Of a DNA stretch of 64,000 nucleotides, positions 1 to 8,434 are shown one piece after another; the stretch's first letter is position 1; every line of letters begins with the position of its first letter. The DNA comes from a virus: positions 43,391 through 107,390 of IMG/VR virus record IMGVR_UViG_3300031703_000001; one strand, written 5' to 3'. The notes under the pieces were generated by a model. It did not search any database. It had not been told where the DNA came from and saw only the letters and a list, made by a program, of their open reading frames with translations. Position numbers and translations under genes: made by a program.

Positions 1-1
1 G

Positions 2-676
2 ATGTCTAAACTTTGGAACTATGAAACAACTAGTGGTGCAGGGGGAAGCAGTCTTCCTTTAAACACCATAATTGAAAATCATGGAAAAGTAATTGTAACT
101 CATAAAATAACTGAAAAGATCAGATACTATGATTTGAATATTGAAACTTCACTTTATGATGAATGGTTGATTACAGGATTGGCATTAAACTTAGCTTATC
201 TAATTGATACAACTGGAGGAGATATTTCAGTTATAGATCCTGAAACCGTATTGCATAGTTCTGCTAATAAGGTAGTTATGGATGAAGAACTTTTAAGTGA
301 TTTATCTAGACAGCTTCAGGCATATGGAGATGATAATAAAGCAATGGCTGCTAAAATGATTCCATGTATTGATTACACTAAAAATTTTCATTTACTATGG
401 AGGTTTGCACAAGATAATGATGGCAATATGTACTCCTTTAATAGGGATAAAGATATTCAATATTGGTTATCAGTATCAAACTTTAATAAATTCACTAGAC
501 TATCTGCACAGGATATGATATTGTGGTTAGAAAAGAAAGAGTATTTGAATGCAGTATCATTTAGATATTTAGAGCCTATAGTTAGAAGAGAAATAAGCAT
601 ACACAACAGAGATCTTTATACATTTAAAGTGGCTGTAAAAAAAGAATACCAACAATATTTAGGTACTAAAACTTAA
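2..676 (+). CDS. Hypothetical protein, 224 aa (possibly partial at 5' end)
   Basis: I do not recognise this protein. It is acidic to neutral, soluble, and rich in aromatic residues, without signal peptide, membrane segment or a motif I can name. The ATG is at the second base of the window, so the true start may lie upstream and this Met could be internal. It ends four bases before the next plus-strand gene, so it is the first visible member of a tightly packed early operon that continues through an exonuclease to the gene ending at 3830. That position suggests a role in DNA metabolism or host takeover, but this is inference from neighbours only. Confidence 0.75.
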   Translation: MSKLWNYETTSGAGGSSLPLNTIIENHGKVIVTHKITEKIRYYDLNIETSLYDEWLITGLALNLAYLIDTTGGDISVIDPETVLHSSANKVVMDEELLSDLSRQLQAYGDDNKAMAAKMIPCIDYTKNFHLLWRFAQDNDGNMYSFNRDKDIQYWLSVSNFNKFTRLSAQDMILWLEKKEYLNAVSFRYLEPIVRREISIHNRDLYTFKVAVKKEYQQYLGTKT

Positions 677-680
677 AACA

Positions 681-1844
681 ATGAAAAAAAGATATCAAGT
701 AAACTGGAACCAATCAGAAGAAAATGTCACAATAGTGAATGGTAAATGTAAATTAAAAGCATCAGCGTTTGATGTTCTATCTGCAGGTACATGGGTTGGG
801 CATAGTAATGATTATGCTATAACAAAAGCAGATAAAGTAAGAATTGGTGTTGATTTTAAAACACCAGATACATTTACAATACAGGATAAAACCATATATA
901 GATTTCCTAAGTTGGATTTACCTAGACAAAAGGTGGATTTACTTAAAGAAAAATACAATGTCAAAGTAATTAGAGACCCAAATAAAGCAGATATTCATGT
1001 AATTTCAGATAAGTTATTTGATAGCATATTTGATTACAATTGGCAAACATCATCAACGTTTCTACACTTCTTTAAGGTATTAAAAAAACTAAAAGAAGAT
1101 GATCACCTAACTGTAGGTGCATTAGAAAAAGTTAAAGATATAATGGAAACTGTTGGTGTAGACTCAATGGTTAAATTAGAAAATAAGTATAGTTATAGAC
1201 ACAACAGTTATTCCAATCCAGATGCAACTTCTATATTTTTAGATATTATAAATGGATTATGGTTAAATGAAGAAGTTAATATGAATAAGGACATCATCAT
1301 TGATGATAAAAATATTCAAGATTTCTTAGACATTAAAAACAGTAGTGCTACAGTTCTTTATGATACTGATGTTATAGGTATTATAGATGGCCAACTTGCT
1401 GTAATTGATAATGTAGAGTATGAAGGTATCCGCAAAATGATAGTTAGTAATGATAAAGACAATAGGTCATTAGCATTAGAAATGCTAGCAAATTGTAATG
1501 TGGATAAATCATATGATGTAGTCTCAAGTATTTTTTACTGGGAATACAACTGGCTAAAAGATACCAATAACTGGAATAGTGTAAATGTTAAAGCATTAAG
1601 AAAAAGACTAAAGGAATACCAAGGTGGACCTTGTACTTCTAATATATATGCTTATAATAAATACATTAATAATTTGGTTAAAGATGATAAATTAACTGAA
1701 TATGCAGTAAATGAAACAAGAAAGAAACTGTATCATGAAGTTTTAGGAAACCTTGTTGGTACTACTGCAGATGTTTTTGAAGTAAAATTTGAGAACTTGG
1801 AATTAAAAGAAAAATTAATACAAAAAATAAAAACAGATGAATAG
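681..1844 (+). CDS. Hypothetical protein, 387 aa
   Basis: An unrecognised soluble protein, Lys/Asp/Asn-rich, with mixed predicted alpha/beta character and no visible catalytic motif, signal peptide or membrane helix. It starts 4 bases after the previous stop and its last 8 bases overlap the start of the downstream exonuclease gene, so translation of the two is probably coupled. The tight coupling to a PD-(D/E)XK nuclease suggests a recombination or replication accessory role; nothing in the sequence proves it. Confidence 0.8.
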   Translation: MKKRYQVNWNQSEENVTIVNGKCKLKASAFDVLSAGTWVGHSNDYAITKADKVRIGVDFKTPDTFTIQDKTIYRFPKLDLPRQKVDLLKEKYNVKVIRDPNKADIHVISDKLFDSIFDYNWQTSSTFLHFFKVLKKLKEDDHLTVGALEKVKDIMETVGVDSMVKLENKYSYRHNSYSNPDATSIFLDIINGLWLNEEVNMNKDIIIDDKNIQDFLDIKNSSATVLYDTDVIGIIDGQLAVIDNVEYEGIRKMIVSNDKDNRSLALEMLANCNVDKSYDVVSSIFYWEYNWLKDTNNWNSVNVKALRKRLKEYQGGPCTSNIYAYNKYINNLVKDDKLTEYAVNETRKKLYHEVLGNLVGTTADVFEVKFENLELKEKLIQKIKTDE

Positions 1845-2823
1845 AGACTTAGAGAAAGAAAGGATATTTTATGCAAAAAAAGGTTTTTGCTTTAGTTACT
1901 CCTCACTAAACAAATTATTATTTTCACCATCCTTATTTTATAAGGAATATATTATGTTTGACCGTGAGGTTAGAACAGACACCCACCTTGTTGAAGGTAA
2001 ACTTGTGCATTGCTTATTGTTTGAACCAGAAAAGGTATTGGAGAAATTCAATCTTGTTCCTGGTAGAGCACCAAGTGATAATATCAAAAAAGTAATGAAA
2101 GATATGTCTCTCTTTACTGATGCAGAATCATTAGCTGATTGTTCAGAACAAGCTCTTGAATCATTAAAAACTTTAAATCTTTTCCAGTCTCTTAAAACAG
2201 ATGAGCAAAGAATTAAAAAAGTTATTACTGAAGATAATGAACCATATTGGAGTTTCTTAAGTAACACTAACGTTGATGTTGTAGATCATGATACTATGAA
2301 TAAATGTTTAGATAAAGTGGAAACACTTAAATCAAACAAAGATGTTATGGATCTGTTTAAACAACAGGAGACAGACTTTGAGTTAGATCCAATTGAAACA
2401 CATGCTGAAAAATATTTGAAGTCTGAAGTATCAGAAAACAATTTTGGTCTTCATGGTTACATTGATTACTATAAAATAGACCATGATAAAATGGAGGTCA
2501 CAATATGTGATCTTAAAACTACTGGTAAAACTATTTCTGATTTCCGTGAGACCATTGACTTTTATAATTATTGGTTGCAAGCAGCCATATATGCTAAATT
2601 AGTTTATGATACTCTTGGAGAAAAGGCTGAAGAATACACAATAGTATTTAAGTTTGTTGTTATTGATAAATACCAACAGGTGTATGTTTTTGATGTTACT
2701 GAAGATACTTTAGCAGGATGGGCTGATGGCCTTGAAGGTGTTATTAAAGTAGCTGCACATCATTATGATGAGAAAAACTATCAATTACCATATGACTTTC
2801 TGGTAGGAAACATTAAGTTATAG
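1837..2823 (+). CDS. PD-(D/E)XK exonuclease, RecE/Exo VIII-like
   Basis: A probable dsDNA exonuclease of the PD-(D/E)XK superfamily, of the kind phages use for recombination and for degrading host DNA. Visible motifs in order: an N-terminal helix with S-Y-S-S-L-N-K near residue 20; E53-G-K-x-V-H58; H-G-Y-I-D ending at D210; the core D225-L-K227 on a beta strand; and Q248-xxx-Y252 on the following helix. This matches the layout of PDDEXK_1/exodeoxyribonuclease VIII-like phage proteins. The start overlaps the preceding gene by 8 bases, and the stop (TAG) is one base before the next ATG. A RecT-type annealing protein is expected as partner; neither of the two following genes is recognisable as one. 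Family assignment is firm, exact activity is inferred. Confidence 0.85.
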   Translation: MNRDLEKERIFYAKKGFCFSYSSLNKLLFSPSLFYKEYIMFDREVRTDTHLVEGKLVHCLLFEPEKVLEKFNLVPGRAPSDNIKKVMKDMSLFTDAESLADCSEQALESLKTLNLFQSLKTDEQRIKKVITEDNEPYWSFLSNTNVDVVDHDTMNKCLDKVETLKSNKDVMDLFKQQETDFELDPIETHAEKYLKSEVSENNFGLHGYIDYYKIDHDKMEVTICDLKTTGKTISDFRETIDFYNYWLQAAIYAKLVYDTLGEKAEEYTIVFKFVVIDKYQQVYVFDVTEDTLAGWADGLEGVIKVAAHHYDEKNYQLPYDFLVGNIKL

Positions 2824-2824
2824 T

Positions 2825-3403
2825 ATGGACAATGTATATACAGACTATTTCCAAAAGAGTAAGGTTTTTCTTTACCCTCTGTTAAAACTTAAAAAAGGTA
2901 TCACTTATGTTCCTGTGCAAACTTATGTTTGTTGGGAGCATGAGTATGCTATTGAGGATCACAAATTATTATGTGAGTATCATGTTAAGTCTTCAGATAA
3001 GTTTGTAGCATTCTGTAATAAATATTTAAAAAGTAACAAACTCTTTTATAAATACATAGACCTTGGAGAAAACAAGCATCTATTTATATTTGACTTTAAA
3101 CCTTATAAAAATGACTTTAACAGATTTGCACTTGGTAAATTTTCTCAATTCAGTTTAGAATCCAAAATAGTAATATTGGATTTTTTCAATGCTTCAGGAA
3201 ATATGTTAGGTTATATAACATCATTCCTATCTCCAGATAATGCACATGCTGATTATGCTGCTGCTTTTAATGTAGATATAGAAAGTATACAGGAAGTTTA
3301 TGAAGTATGCAGTGTACCAAACTTAAAAAAAGAAACCTTTCAAGATAATAATCATCTATTAGATTGTTTATTAAATAAGAACTCCATATCTTTGGAGAAA
3401 TAA
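2825..3403 (+). CDS. Hypothetical protein, 192 aa, next to exonuclease
   Basis: Not recognised. The protein is rich in Phe, Tyr and Lys, apparently soluble and mixed alpha/beta, with no clear motif. It begins one base after the exonuclease stop and ends 10 bases before the next gene, so it is co-transcribed with both. In phage recombination operons the gene after a RecE-like nuclease is often an annealing protein or a nuclease regulator, but I see no RecT or Erf signature here, so no function is claimed. Confidence 0.8.
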   Translation: MDNVYTDYFQKSKVFLYPLLKLKKGITYVPVQTYVCWEHEYAIEDHKLLCEYHVKSSDKFVAFCNKYLKSNKLFYKYIDLGENKHLFIFDFKPYKNDFNRFALGKFSQFSLESKIVILDFFNASGNMLGYITSFLSPDNAHADYAAAFNVDIESIQEVYEVCSVPNLKKETFQDNNHLLDCLLNKNSISLEK

Positions 3404-3413
3404 AAAACTAAAT

Positions 3414-3830
3414 ATGTCACAACAAATTGGACAAAACATGATGTTAGTTAACTCTAGCTTCAGAAACGCAAAATCATTTACATTAATACCAGTGAGTGCG
3501 GACTCACCATATGTAGAAGCTATGTTTGACCCTGCGTCAAGCATCTTAGCTGTAATCAGTAAAGTAATGAAGCAATCATACCATATGGTTGCAAAACTTG
3601 ATGATGAAGGACAGCCAATGAAATTAAAGAACCCAAATCCTCAAACTGGTAAAACAGTTAAAGAAGAAAGAAGGTTAGTTGATACATTCTCTGAATTCTA
3701 TTTAAGTGATGTTAAGGACATTGAAACGTTTATTCATATGTTTGCAGTAAATGCTGAACATTTTGACTATAAATCTTTCTTTGCTGAGGTAAAAGAGACA
3801 AAAGTTTCTAACCTTATAATGCCAAGTTAA
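3414..3830 (+). CDS. Hypothetical protein, 138 aa, last gene of recombination operon
   Basis: Not recognised. The N-terminus is Gln/Asn/Ser-rich with a short beta-like stretch, followed by a region with a K-N-P-N-P-Q-T-G-K turn (residues about 72-80) that could be an exposed hairpin, then a helical C-terminus. It is the last gene before a structured intergenic region with an intrinsic terminator at 3892-3921, so the recombination operon ends here. A DNA-binding or annealing role would suit its place between an exonuclease and a DNA polymerase, but that is a guess from context. Confidence 0.75.
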   Translation: MSQQIGQNMMLVNSSFRNAKSFTLIPVSADSPYVEAMFDPASSILAVISKVMKQSYHMVAKLDDEGQPMKLKNPNPQTGKTVKEERRLVDTFSEFYLSDVKDIETFIHMFAVNAEHFDYKSFFAEVKETKVSNLIMPS

Positions 3831-3843
3831 AAAATCTAACAGT

Positions 3844-3884
3844 ACCTTAAACGCTACCCCTCTGAACAGCGTCCCAGTTAAGGT
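3844..3884 (+). ncRNA. Unassigned RNA hairpin ahead of terminator
   Basis: A two-part hairpin: ACCTTAA (3844-3850) pairs with TTAAGGT (3878-3884), and directly inside it ACGCT (3851-3855) pairs with AGCGT (3868-3872). This leaves a 12-base loop and a 5-base bulge (CCCAG) on the 3' side. Twelve Watson-Crick pairs make it unlikely to be chance in such an AT-rich genome. It lies just before a separate terminator and could protect the 3' end of the operon transcript or be the body of a small RNA. I could not match it to a known riboswitch. Confidence 0.5.
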
Positions 3885-3891
3885 CTTTTAT

Positions 3892-3921
3892 AAAAGGGCA
3901 CAGTAAAATGTGCCTTTTTTT
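3892..3921 (+). terminator. Rho-independent terminator of early operon
   Basis: Stem AAAAGGGCACA / TGTGCCTTTT (one G-T wobble) around a short GTAAAA loop, running into a T tract. It follows the gene ending at 3830 and separates the recombination operon from the DNA polymerase gene starting at 3963. Confidence 0.85.
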
Positions 3922-3962
3922 GGCTCTAAAAACTTCAAGATGATAAATAACATGATAACAAT

Positions 3963-5960
3963 ATGCCCATGAAACATTGGGTAATGGATTATGAAACTTT
4001 AAAAAATTGTTTTACAGGTGTATTTGAACATTACAAAACTCAGGAAACTGAAATATTTGTAATTCATGATCTGCAGAATGATTTGGAGAAGTTCATTAAT
4101 TTCCTAGAAAATAATATAAAAAACAAAGAGTGGCATATATCCTACAATGGATTAGCATTTGATGCGCAGGTCACTCACTATATAATAGACAATTGTGTCT
4201 TATGGAAGAACTTAGATGGATGTGAAATAGCCAATATTATTTATAACTATGCACAAAAGTGTATCATAAAGTCTAATAACAAAGAGTTTAGTGATTATCC
4301 ACAGTGGAAAATGAAAATGGGCCAAATTGATGTATTTAAAATGCACCATTGGGATAACCCTGCTAAACGTTCAAGTCTAAAATGGATTCAGTATAGTATG
4401 GATTGGCAAAACATTATTGATATGCCTATTCATCATGAAACTGAAATACATACGCAAGCAGAGATAGATCTTATATTAGAATACTGTGTTAATGACGTAA
4501 GGTCAACAAAGGAAATCTATAACAGATCTAAATCACAGATAAAATTAAGAAAAGAACTTACTAAAGAATATGGCATTGATTTATTTAGTGCATCTGAACC
4601 TAGAATAAGTAAAGAAATATTTGGTTACTTTTTAACTAAAAAACTTAACATACCAAAGAGAGATCTCAAGCAAATGAGAACTCACAGAGATATAATTAAA
4701 GTTAAGGATATATTATTACCTTATATTAAATTTACTTCACCTGAGTTTAATGTGTTACTTGATAGGTTTAAAGCTATAGAAGTTGATGCAATGAATCTTA
4801 AAGGTAGCTTTAAGTACAACATCCTGTACAAGAATGTGAATACACATTTTGGTTTAGGTGGTGTGCACGGTGCTGCTAGCAAAGGTGTTTATGAACCGGA
4901 TGATGATATGATGATTATGTCATCTGATGTTACCAGTTTTTATCCTAATCTTGCTATAAAGAACAAGTGGTCTCCAGGACATTTCCCAAAGGAAGAATTC
5001 TGTGACCAGTATGAATGGTTTTTTGAAGAGCGTAAGAAGATCCCTAAGAGCAATCCAATGAATTATGTATATAAGATTATACTTAACTCTACTTTTGGCC
5101 TTAGTAATGATGTGAATAGCTTCTTTTATGACCCAGAGCTTTGTATGAGGATTACAATTAATGGTCAACTTACCTTAATGATGCTTTATGAGCAAATTAT
5201 GGAAAGAATACCGGGTGCAATTCCTTTATTACAGAACACGGATGGTGTTGAGACCATTATACCAAAGGCTTATTATGATGAGTACATGAAGATATGTGAG
5301 GAATGGCAAGAAATTACCAATCTAAACTTAGAACATGATGAATATCAGAAATTAATTTTAGGTGATGTCAACAACTACATAGGAATAAACAAATATGTGG
5401 AAGTAGATATTACAAAATGGAGAGATATAAAAGATGCTAATCCTCACTACCTGTTTAAGGTTGAGAATGATAAGTTTAGTTTTGCTCCAGTAAAGTTAAA
5501 AGGCAGGTTTAATTTTCATGATTTGCAATTACACAAGAATAAATCTAAATTGATTATACCCAAAGCAATTTACCAGTACTTTGTACATAATATACTTCCA
5601 GAAGAATATATTAATACAAACAAGAATATATTGGACTATTGTATTGGTGGTAAATCTAAAGGAAGATGGAAGCAAGTGGCCAGGTATATTAATCAAGGGG
5701 CTTATACTGAAGATGATCTACAAAAGATTAATAGATATTATATATCTAAATCCGGAGTTAAAATTGTTAAAGTAAACAAAGATGATCAAAGGGAAATTCA
5801 ATTGGAAGCAGGTCGTTGGTTACAGGTTGTATTTAATGATATGCAAATTAAACCAAAGTGGGAAGACTATAACATTGATAAAAAGTACTATCTTGACTCT
5901 ATAGAAGAAGAAATAAATAGTATTATTAATGTATCATCTAATCAATTAAAACTTTTTTAA
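3963..5960 (+). CDS. Family B DNA polymerase with 3'-5' exonuclease, 665 aa
   Basis: Replicative DNA polymerase. The N-terminal proofreading exonuclease shows Exo I (D9-Y-E11), Exo II (N62-G-L-A-F-D67) and Exo III (Y174-xxx-D178). The polymerase half shows motif A (D322-V-T-S-F-Y-P), motif B (K371-xxx-N-S-T-F-G379) and a shortened motif C (N425-T-D427-G) where most family B enzymes have D-T-D-S. The second, essential Asp (D427) is kept; the first is Asn. At 665 residues it is shorter than typical cellular or T4-type enzymes (about 900), closer to compact phage enzymes. The stop overlaps the next start (TAATG), so phoH is translationally coupled. Start chosen as the first ATG after the terminator; there is no Shine-Dalgarno sequence, as expected in Bacteroidota. 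Confidence 0.93.
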   Translation: MPMKHWVMDYETLKNCFTGVFEHYKTQETEIFVIHDLQNDLEKFINFLENNIKNKEWHISYNGLAFDAQVTHYIIDNCVLWKNLDGCEIANIIYNYAQKCIIKSNNKEFSDYPQWKMKMGQIDVFKMHHWDNPAKRSSLKWIQYSMDWQNIIDMPIHHETEIHTQAEIDLILEYCVNDVRSTKEIYNRSKSQIKLRKELTKEYGIDLFSASEPRISKEIFGYFLTKKLNIPKRDLKQMRTHRDIIKVKDILLPYIKFTSPEFNVLLDRFKAIEVDAMNLKGSFKYNILYKNVNTHFGLGGVHGAASKGVYEPDDDMMIMSSDVTSFYPNLAIKNKWSPGHFPKEEFCDQYEWFFEERKKIPKSNPMNYVYKIILNSTFGLSNDVNSFFYDPELCMRITINGQLTLMMLYEQIMERIPGAIPLLQNTDGVETIIPKAYYDEYMKICEEWQEITNLNLEHDEYQKLILGDVNNYIGINKYVEVDITKWRDIKDANPHYLFKVENDKFSFAPVKLKGRFNFHDLQLHKNKSKLIIPKAIYQYFVHNILPEEYINTNKNILDYCIGGKSKGRWKQVARYINQGAYTEDDLQKINRYYISKSGVKIVKVNKDDQREIQLEAGRWLQVVFNDMQIKPKWEDYNIDKKYYLDSIEEEINSIINVSSNQLKLF

Positions 5961-6616
5961 TGGAAAACACAAGTAAAAAGACCCCCAAAGGGGCCATAAA
6001 GTTTACAATAACTTTGTCAGAAGAGCAGAAAGATGCCAAAACTCAAATACTGAAGCATCCTTTTAATTTTATAGTTGGTAAAGCCGGTAGTGGTAAAACA
6101 CTACTTGCCGTCCAAGTAGGTCTGGATCAGTTTTTTAAAAGAAACTTTGATAAGATAATTATTACTAGACCAACTATATCTACAGAAGACAATGGATTCT
6201 TACCGGGGTCAGAGAAGGAGAAAATGGAACCATGGTTAGTACCCATTAGATCTAATATGAGAAAGGTTTATAACAAACCACCTGTATTAGAAAGAATGGA
6301 GACTAATGAAGAAATTGAATTGGTTTCTTTAGCACACTTCCGTGGTAGAACATTTAACAATTCTATAGTTATTATAGATGAGTTTCAAAATCTTACCAGA
6401 GCCCAACTGGCAATGGTATTAGGAAGACTAGGTAAAAATTCAATAATGATGTTATGTGGTGATAATCAACAGATTGACTTAAAGGATAGAAACTATTCAG
6501 CAATACATGAAGTTGCCAAGATAATTGGTTCAAAGTATGTGAATAAAGTAATCCTGCAAGATAATCACCGTCATGAATCTCTTATTGAGGTATTAGAACT
6601 ATTAGCAACAAACTAA
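5960..6616 (+). CDS. phoH: PhoH-like P-loop ATPase
   Basis: PhoH-family ATPase, common in phages and related to the N-terminal helicase core of superfamily 1 proteins; its exact role in phage infection is unsettled. Visible: Walker A G-K-A-G-S-G-K-T at residues 40-47, a T-R-P motif at 69-71, Walker B I-I-D-E-F-Q-N at 138-144, and the family's C-G-D-N-Q-Q-I-D at 166-173. The length (218 aa) is normal for a single-domain phage PhoH. It overlaps the DNA polymerase stop by one base and is followed two bases later by a MazG-like gene, which places it in the replication/nucleotide operon. Confidence 0.93.
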   Translation: MENTSKKTPKGAIKFTITLSEEQKDAKTQILKHPFNFIVGKAGSGKTLLAVQVGLDQFFKRNFDKIIITRPTISTEDNGFLPGSEKEKMEPWLVPIRSNMRKVYNKPPVLERMETNEEIELVSLAHFRGRTFNNSIVIIDEFQNLTRAQLAMVLGRLGKNSIMMLCGDNQQIDLKDRNYSAIHEVAKIIGSKYVNKVILQDNHRHESLIEVLELLATN

Positions 6617-6618
6617 AA

Positions 6619-6984
6619 ATGGAAAATAAATGTACAACAGTAGAGATCTCTAAACAAGATCAAATAAATGAAGACTTTTTTAAAGTAATCCATAATACAT
6701 TGGGTGAACTAAAAGATTTACTTCTTGTAAAAGGCAAGGAGTATGTGAGAAATAATGATGTATATCATAACTTCAATCAAGGTGCCATAATGAAAGGTAC
6801 TACACCTGAGAAAGCCTTGGATGGTTTTCTTTTAAAACATGAAGTGTCTATAAATGATATGACCAATGATCTGGATGATGGCATACTGCCTTCTAAAGAT
6901 AAAGTCATAGAGAAGTTTAATGATAACATGATCTACTTACTTATTAAGAAAGCAATGATATTAAATAGGATTAAAAATGAGTAA
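6619..6984 (+). CDS. Small all-helical protein, possible MazG/DUF1599-like
   Basis: 121 residues, predicted almost entirely helical. A segment K-G-K-E-Y-x-x-N-N-D-x-Y-H-N-F (about residues 38-52) resembles the K-x-x-D-Y...F-x-N-F signature of phage all-alpha NTP pyrophosphatase-like proteins (DUF1599/MazG-like), followed by a D-D-L/E-rich helix. It overlaps the real MazG gene by 8 bases, supporting a related nucleotide-pool function. I cannot see a full metal-binding E-E-x-x-E set, so activity is uncertain and the family assignment is tentative. Confidence 0.6.
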   Translation: MENKCTTVEISKQDQINEDFFKVIHNTLGELKDLLLVKGKEYVRNNDVYHNFNQGAIMKGTTPEKALDGFLLKHEVSINDMTNDLDDGILPSKDKVIEKFNDNMIYLLIKKAMILNRIKNE

Positions 6985-7300
6985 AAAAATGGATTATTTT
7001 GAATTAGAATGTGCCGTTGAAGAATGGGCACATGAAAAAGGGATTATGGCTAAGGCCAGTCCTATGGCACAAGCCTTAAAAACAATGGAAGAGTGCACGG
7101 AGCTCTGTACAGCAATTAACAATAAAGACCGGGAAGAAATTGTAGATGCAATGGGTGATATAATGGTAACATTAATCATACAAGCAAAAATGCAAAACGT
7201 TTCTTTGGAGTCTTGTTTAGAATCAGCTTATCATATTATAAGCAAAAGGACTGGTAGAATGATTAGAGGACAATTTGTAAAAGATCCAACAATACTTTGA
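6977..7300 (+). CDS. mazG: MazG-like nucleotide pyrophosphohydrolase
   Basis: Single-domain MazG-type enzyme (107 aa), expected to hydrolyse (d)NTPs to monophosphate and pyrophosphate with Mg2+. The defining motif is present: E38-E39-x-x-E42 on one helix and E54-x-x-D57...D61 on the next. Phage MazG proteins are thought to recycle nucleotides or lower host alarmone levels; which applies here cannot be read from the sequence. It is coupled to the preceding helical gene by an 8-base overlap and is the last gene before a host-type promoter at 7297-7326. Its stop is TGA. Confidence 0.85.
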   Translation: MSKKMDYFELECAVEEWAHEKGIMAKASPMAQALKTMEECTELCTAINNKDREEIVDAMGDIMVTLIIQAKMQNVSLESCLESAYHIISKRTGRMIRGQFVKDPTIL

Positions 7301-7326
7301 TAAACTAATTATATTTACTACCTTTA
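7297..7326 (+). promoter_or_regulatory. Bacteroidota-type promoter for DUF932 gene
   Basis: TTG at 7297-7299, then 19 bases, then TACCTTTA at 7319-7326, a one-base variant of the Bacteroidota -7 element TAnnTTTG. The downstream ATG is at 7347, giving a short leader. The -33 element overlaps the end of mazG. Confidence 0.7.
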
Positions 7327-7346
7327 CACATTAAAAGTTTAAACAT

Positions 7347-8270
7347 ATGCGCTATAAAAAAGCAACAGAAACAACAAAAACTTACTTAGAGAATGCCACC
7401 TTACCTAGCCATGGTAAGAGTTATACAGTTATATCACACAAACAAGTGATAGATAACACAAAAATTTTATTGGAGGATAGTGGATTTACTATCCGTAAAG
7501 AAATATATAGAGCAAACATGAATGCCCAAGTAGCACAGGGTATATATCATATTTATCCTTCTCAGTCTCAAGATGACGTAATAGCAGGAGAGAAAGAACT
7601 AGGAATGATGTTTGCCTGGACAAACTCTTATGACAAGAGTACAAGATTCCAATGCGCTATTGGAGCATACGTTATGGTATGTGATAATGGTATGGTAGCC
7701 GGAGACATGATGAATTTCAAAAGAAAACATACTGGATCAGCAGGCCATGATATGGTTGTACAATTAAGTAACCAAATTAAAAATGGTGAAAAACATTATA
7801 CACGCATATTAGCAGACAGGGATTCATTAAAAGGTACAATATTGAACAAACGTAAACAATCTGAATTACTAGGAAGACTGTTTGCAGATGATGAAATTAT
7901 TACCGCAACTCAAGTTACGTGTATCAAGAAAGAAATGAATAAACCATCTTATGATTATGATTGTAATGATGACAATGCATGGGCTTTCTATAATCACGTA
8001 ACACATTCACTAAAAATGTCCCCACCAAGAGATTGGATGCAGGACAGCCAAAACTTTCATGACTTTATGATGACAGAAGTATTATCAAACGCAGCAGGAT
8101 CACAATCAAGTGACGTAGACTTTAGTAATTTGCAAACTACAATAGATGAAAATTTTGATACCAGTGAGGTACAAGATATAATCTTGGAATCAAGTGGAGC
8201 AATAGAAATAGATGAGGATATTACACCTCTTCAATTAGCATATGAAACATATACAGCACATAATTGGTAA
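7347..8270 (+). CDS. DUF932-like phage protein
   Basis: 307 residues resembling the DUF932/phage-plasmid-like family found in many phages and plasmids. The recognisable part is the middle: a W-T-N-S-Y-D-K-S-T turn (about residues 91-99) followed by G-A-Y-V-M-V-C-D-N-G-M (about 107-117), the family's hallmark pair. The C-terminal 60 residues are acidic and Gln/Ser-rich. The function of the family is not established; in plasmids it sits near replication and anti-restriction genes. It is transcribed alone from a host-type promoter (7297-7326) and precedes the groEL unit. Confidence 0.75.
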   Translation: MRYKKATETTKTYLENATLPSHGKSYTVISHKQVIDNTKILLEDSGFTIRKEIYRANMNAQVAQGIYHIYPSQSQDDVIAGEKELGMMFAWTNSYDKSTRFQCAIGAYVMVCDNGMVAGDMMNFKRKHTGSAGHDMVVQLSNQIKNGEKHYTRILADRDSLKGTILNKRKQSELLGRLFADDEIITATQVTCIKKEMNKPSYDYDCNDDNAWAFYNHVTHSLKMSPPRDWMQDSQNFHDFMMTEVLSNAAGSQSSDVDFSNLQTTIDENFDTSEVQDIILESSGAIEIDEDITPLQLAYETYTAHNW

Positions 8271-8284
8271 CAATACTACAAATA

Positions 8285-8313
8285 TTGGCTCTGATTGGTT
8301 GTATCTACATTTG
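8285..8313 (+). promoter_or_regulatory. Bacteroidota-type promoter of groEL
   Basis: TTG at 8285-8287 and TACATTTG at 8306-8313 with an 18-base spacer, an exact match to TAnnTTTG. Expected transcription start is near 8320, giving a leader of about 115 bases that contains the hairpin at 8329-8396. Confidence 0.8.
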
Positions 8314-8328
8314 TACTAAAAACAAATT

Positions 8329-8396
8329 AGGAAACTAAAAAGTAAAAGACTGGGGGAATTAATAGTTCCTCTGGTTACTTTTACATAAGTTTTCCT
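8329..8396 (+). promoter_or_regulatory. Long structured leader hairpin of groEL mRNA
   Basis: Three stacked stems share one axis: AGGAAACT (8329-8336) with AGTTTTCCT (8388-8396, one extra T); AAAAGTAA (8338-8345) with TTACTTTT (8375-8382); and GGGGGAA (8352-8358) with TTCCTCT (8366-8372, two G-T wobbles) closing a 7-base loop. It begins about 10 bases after the expected transcription start and ends 38 bases before the ATG. There is no T tract directly after it, so it is not a standard terminator. A role in stability or temperature/translation control is inference. Confidence 0.65.
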
Positions 8397-8434
8397 ATGC
8401 GTTTTATAAAATTAACAGTAAAATAGAAACTAAA

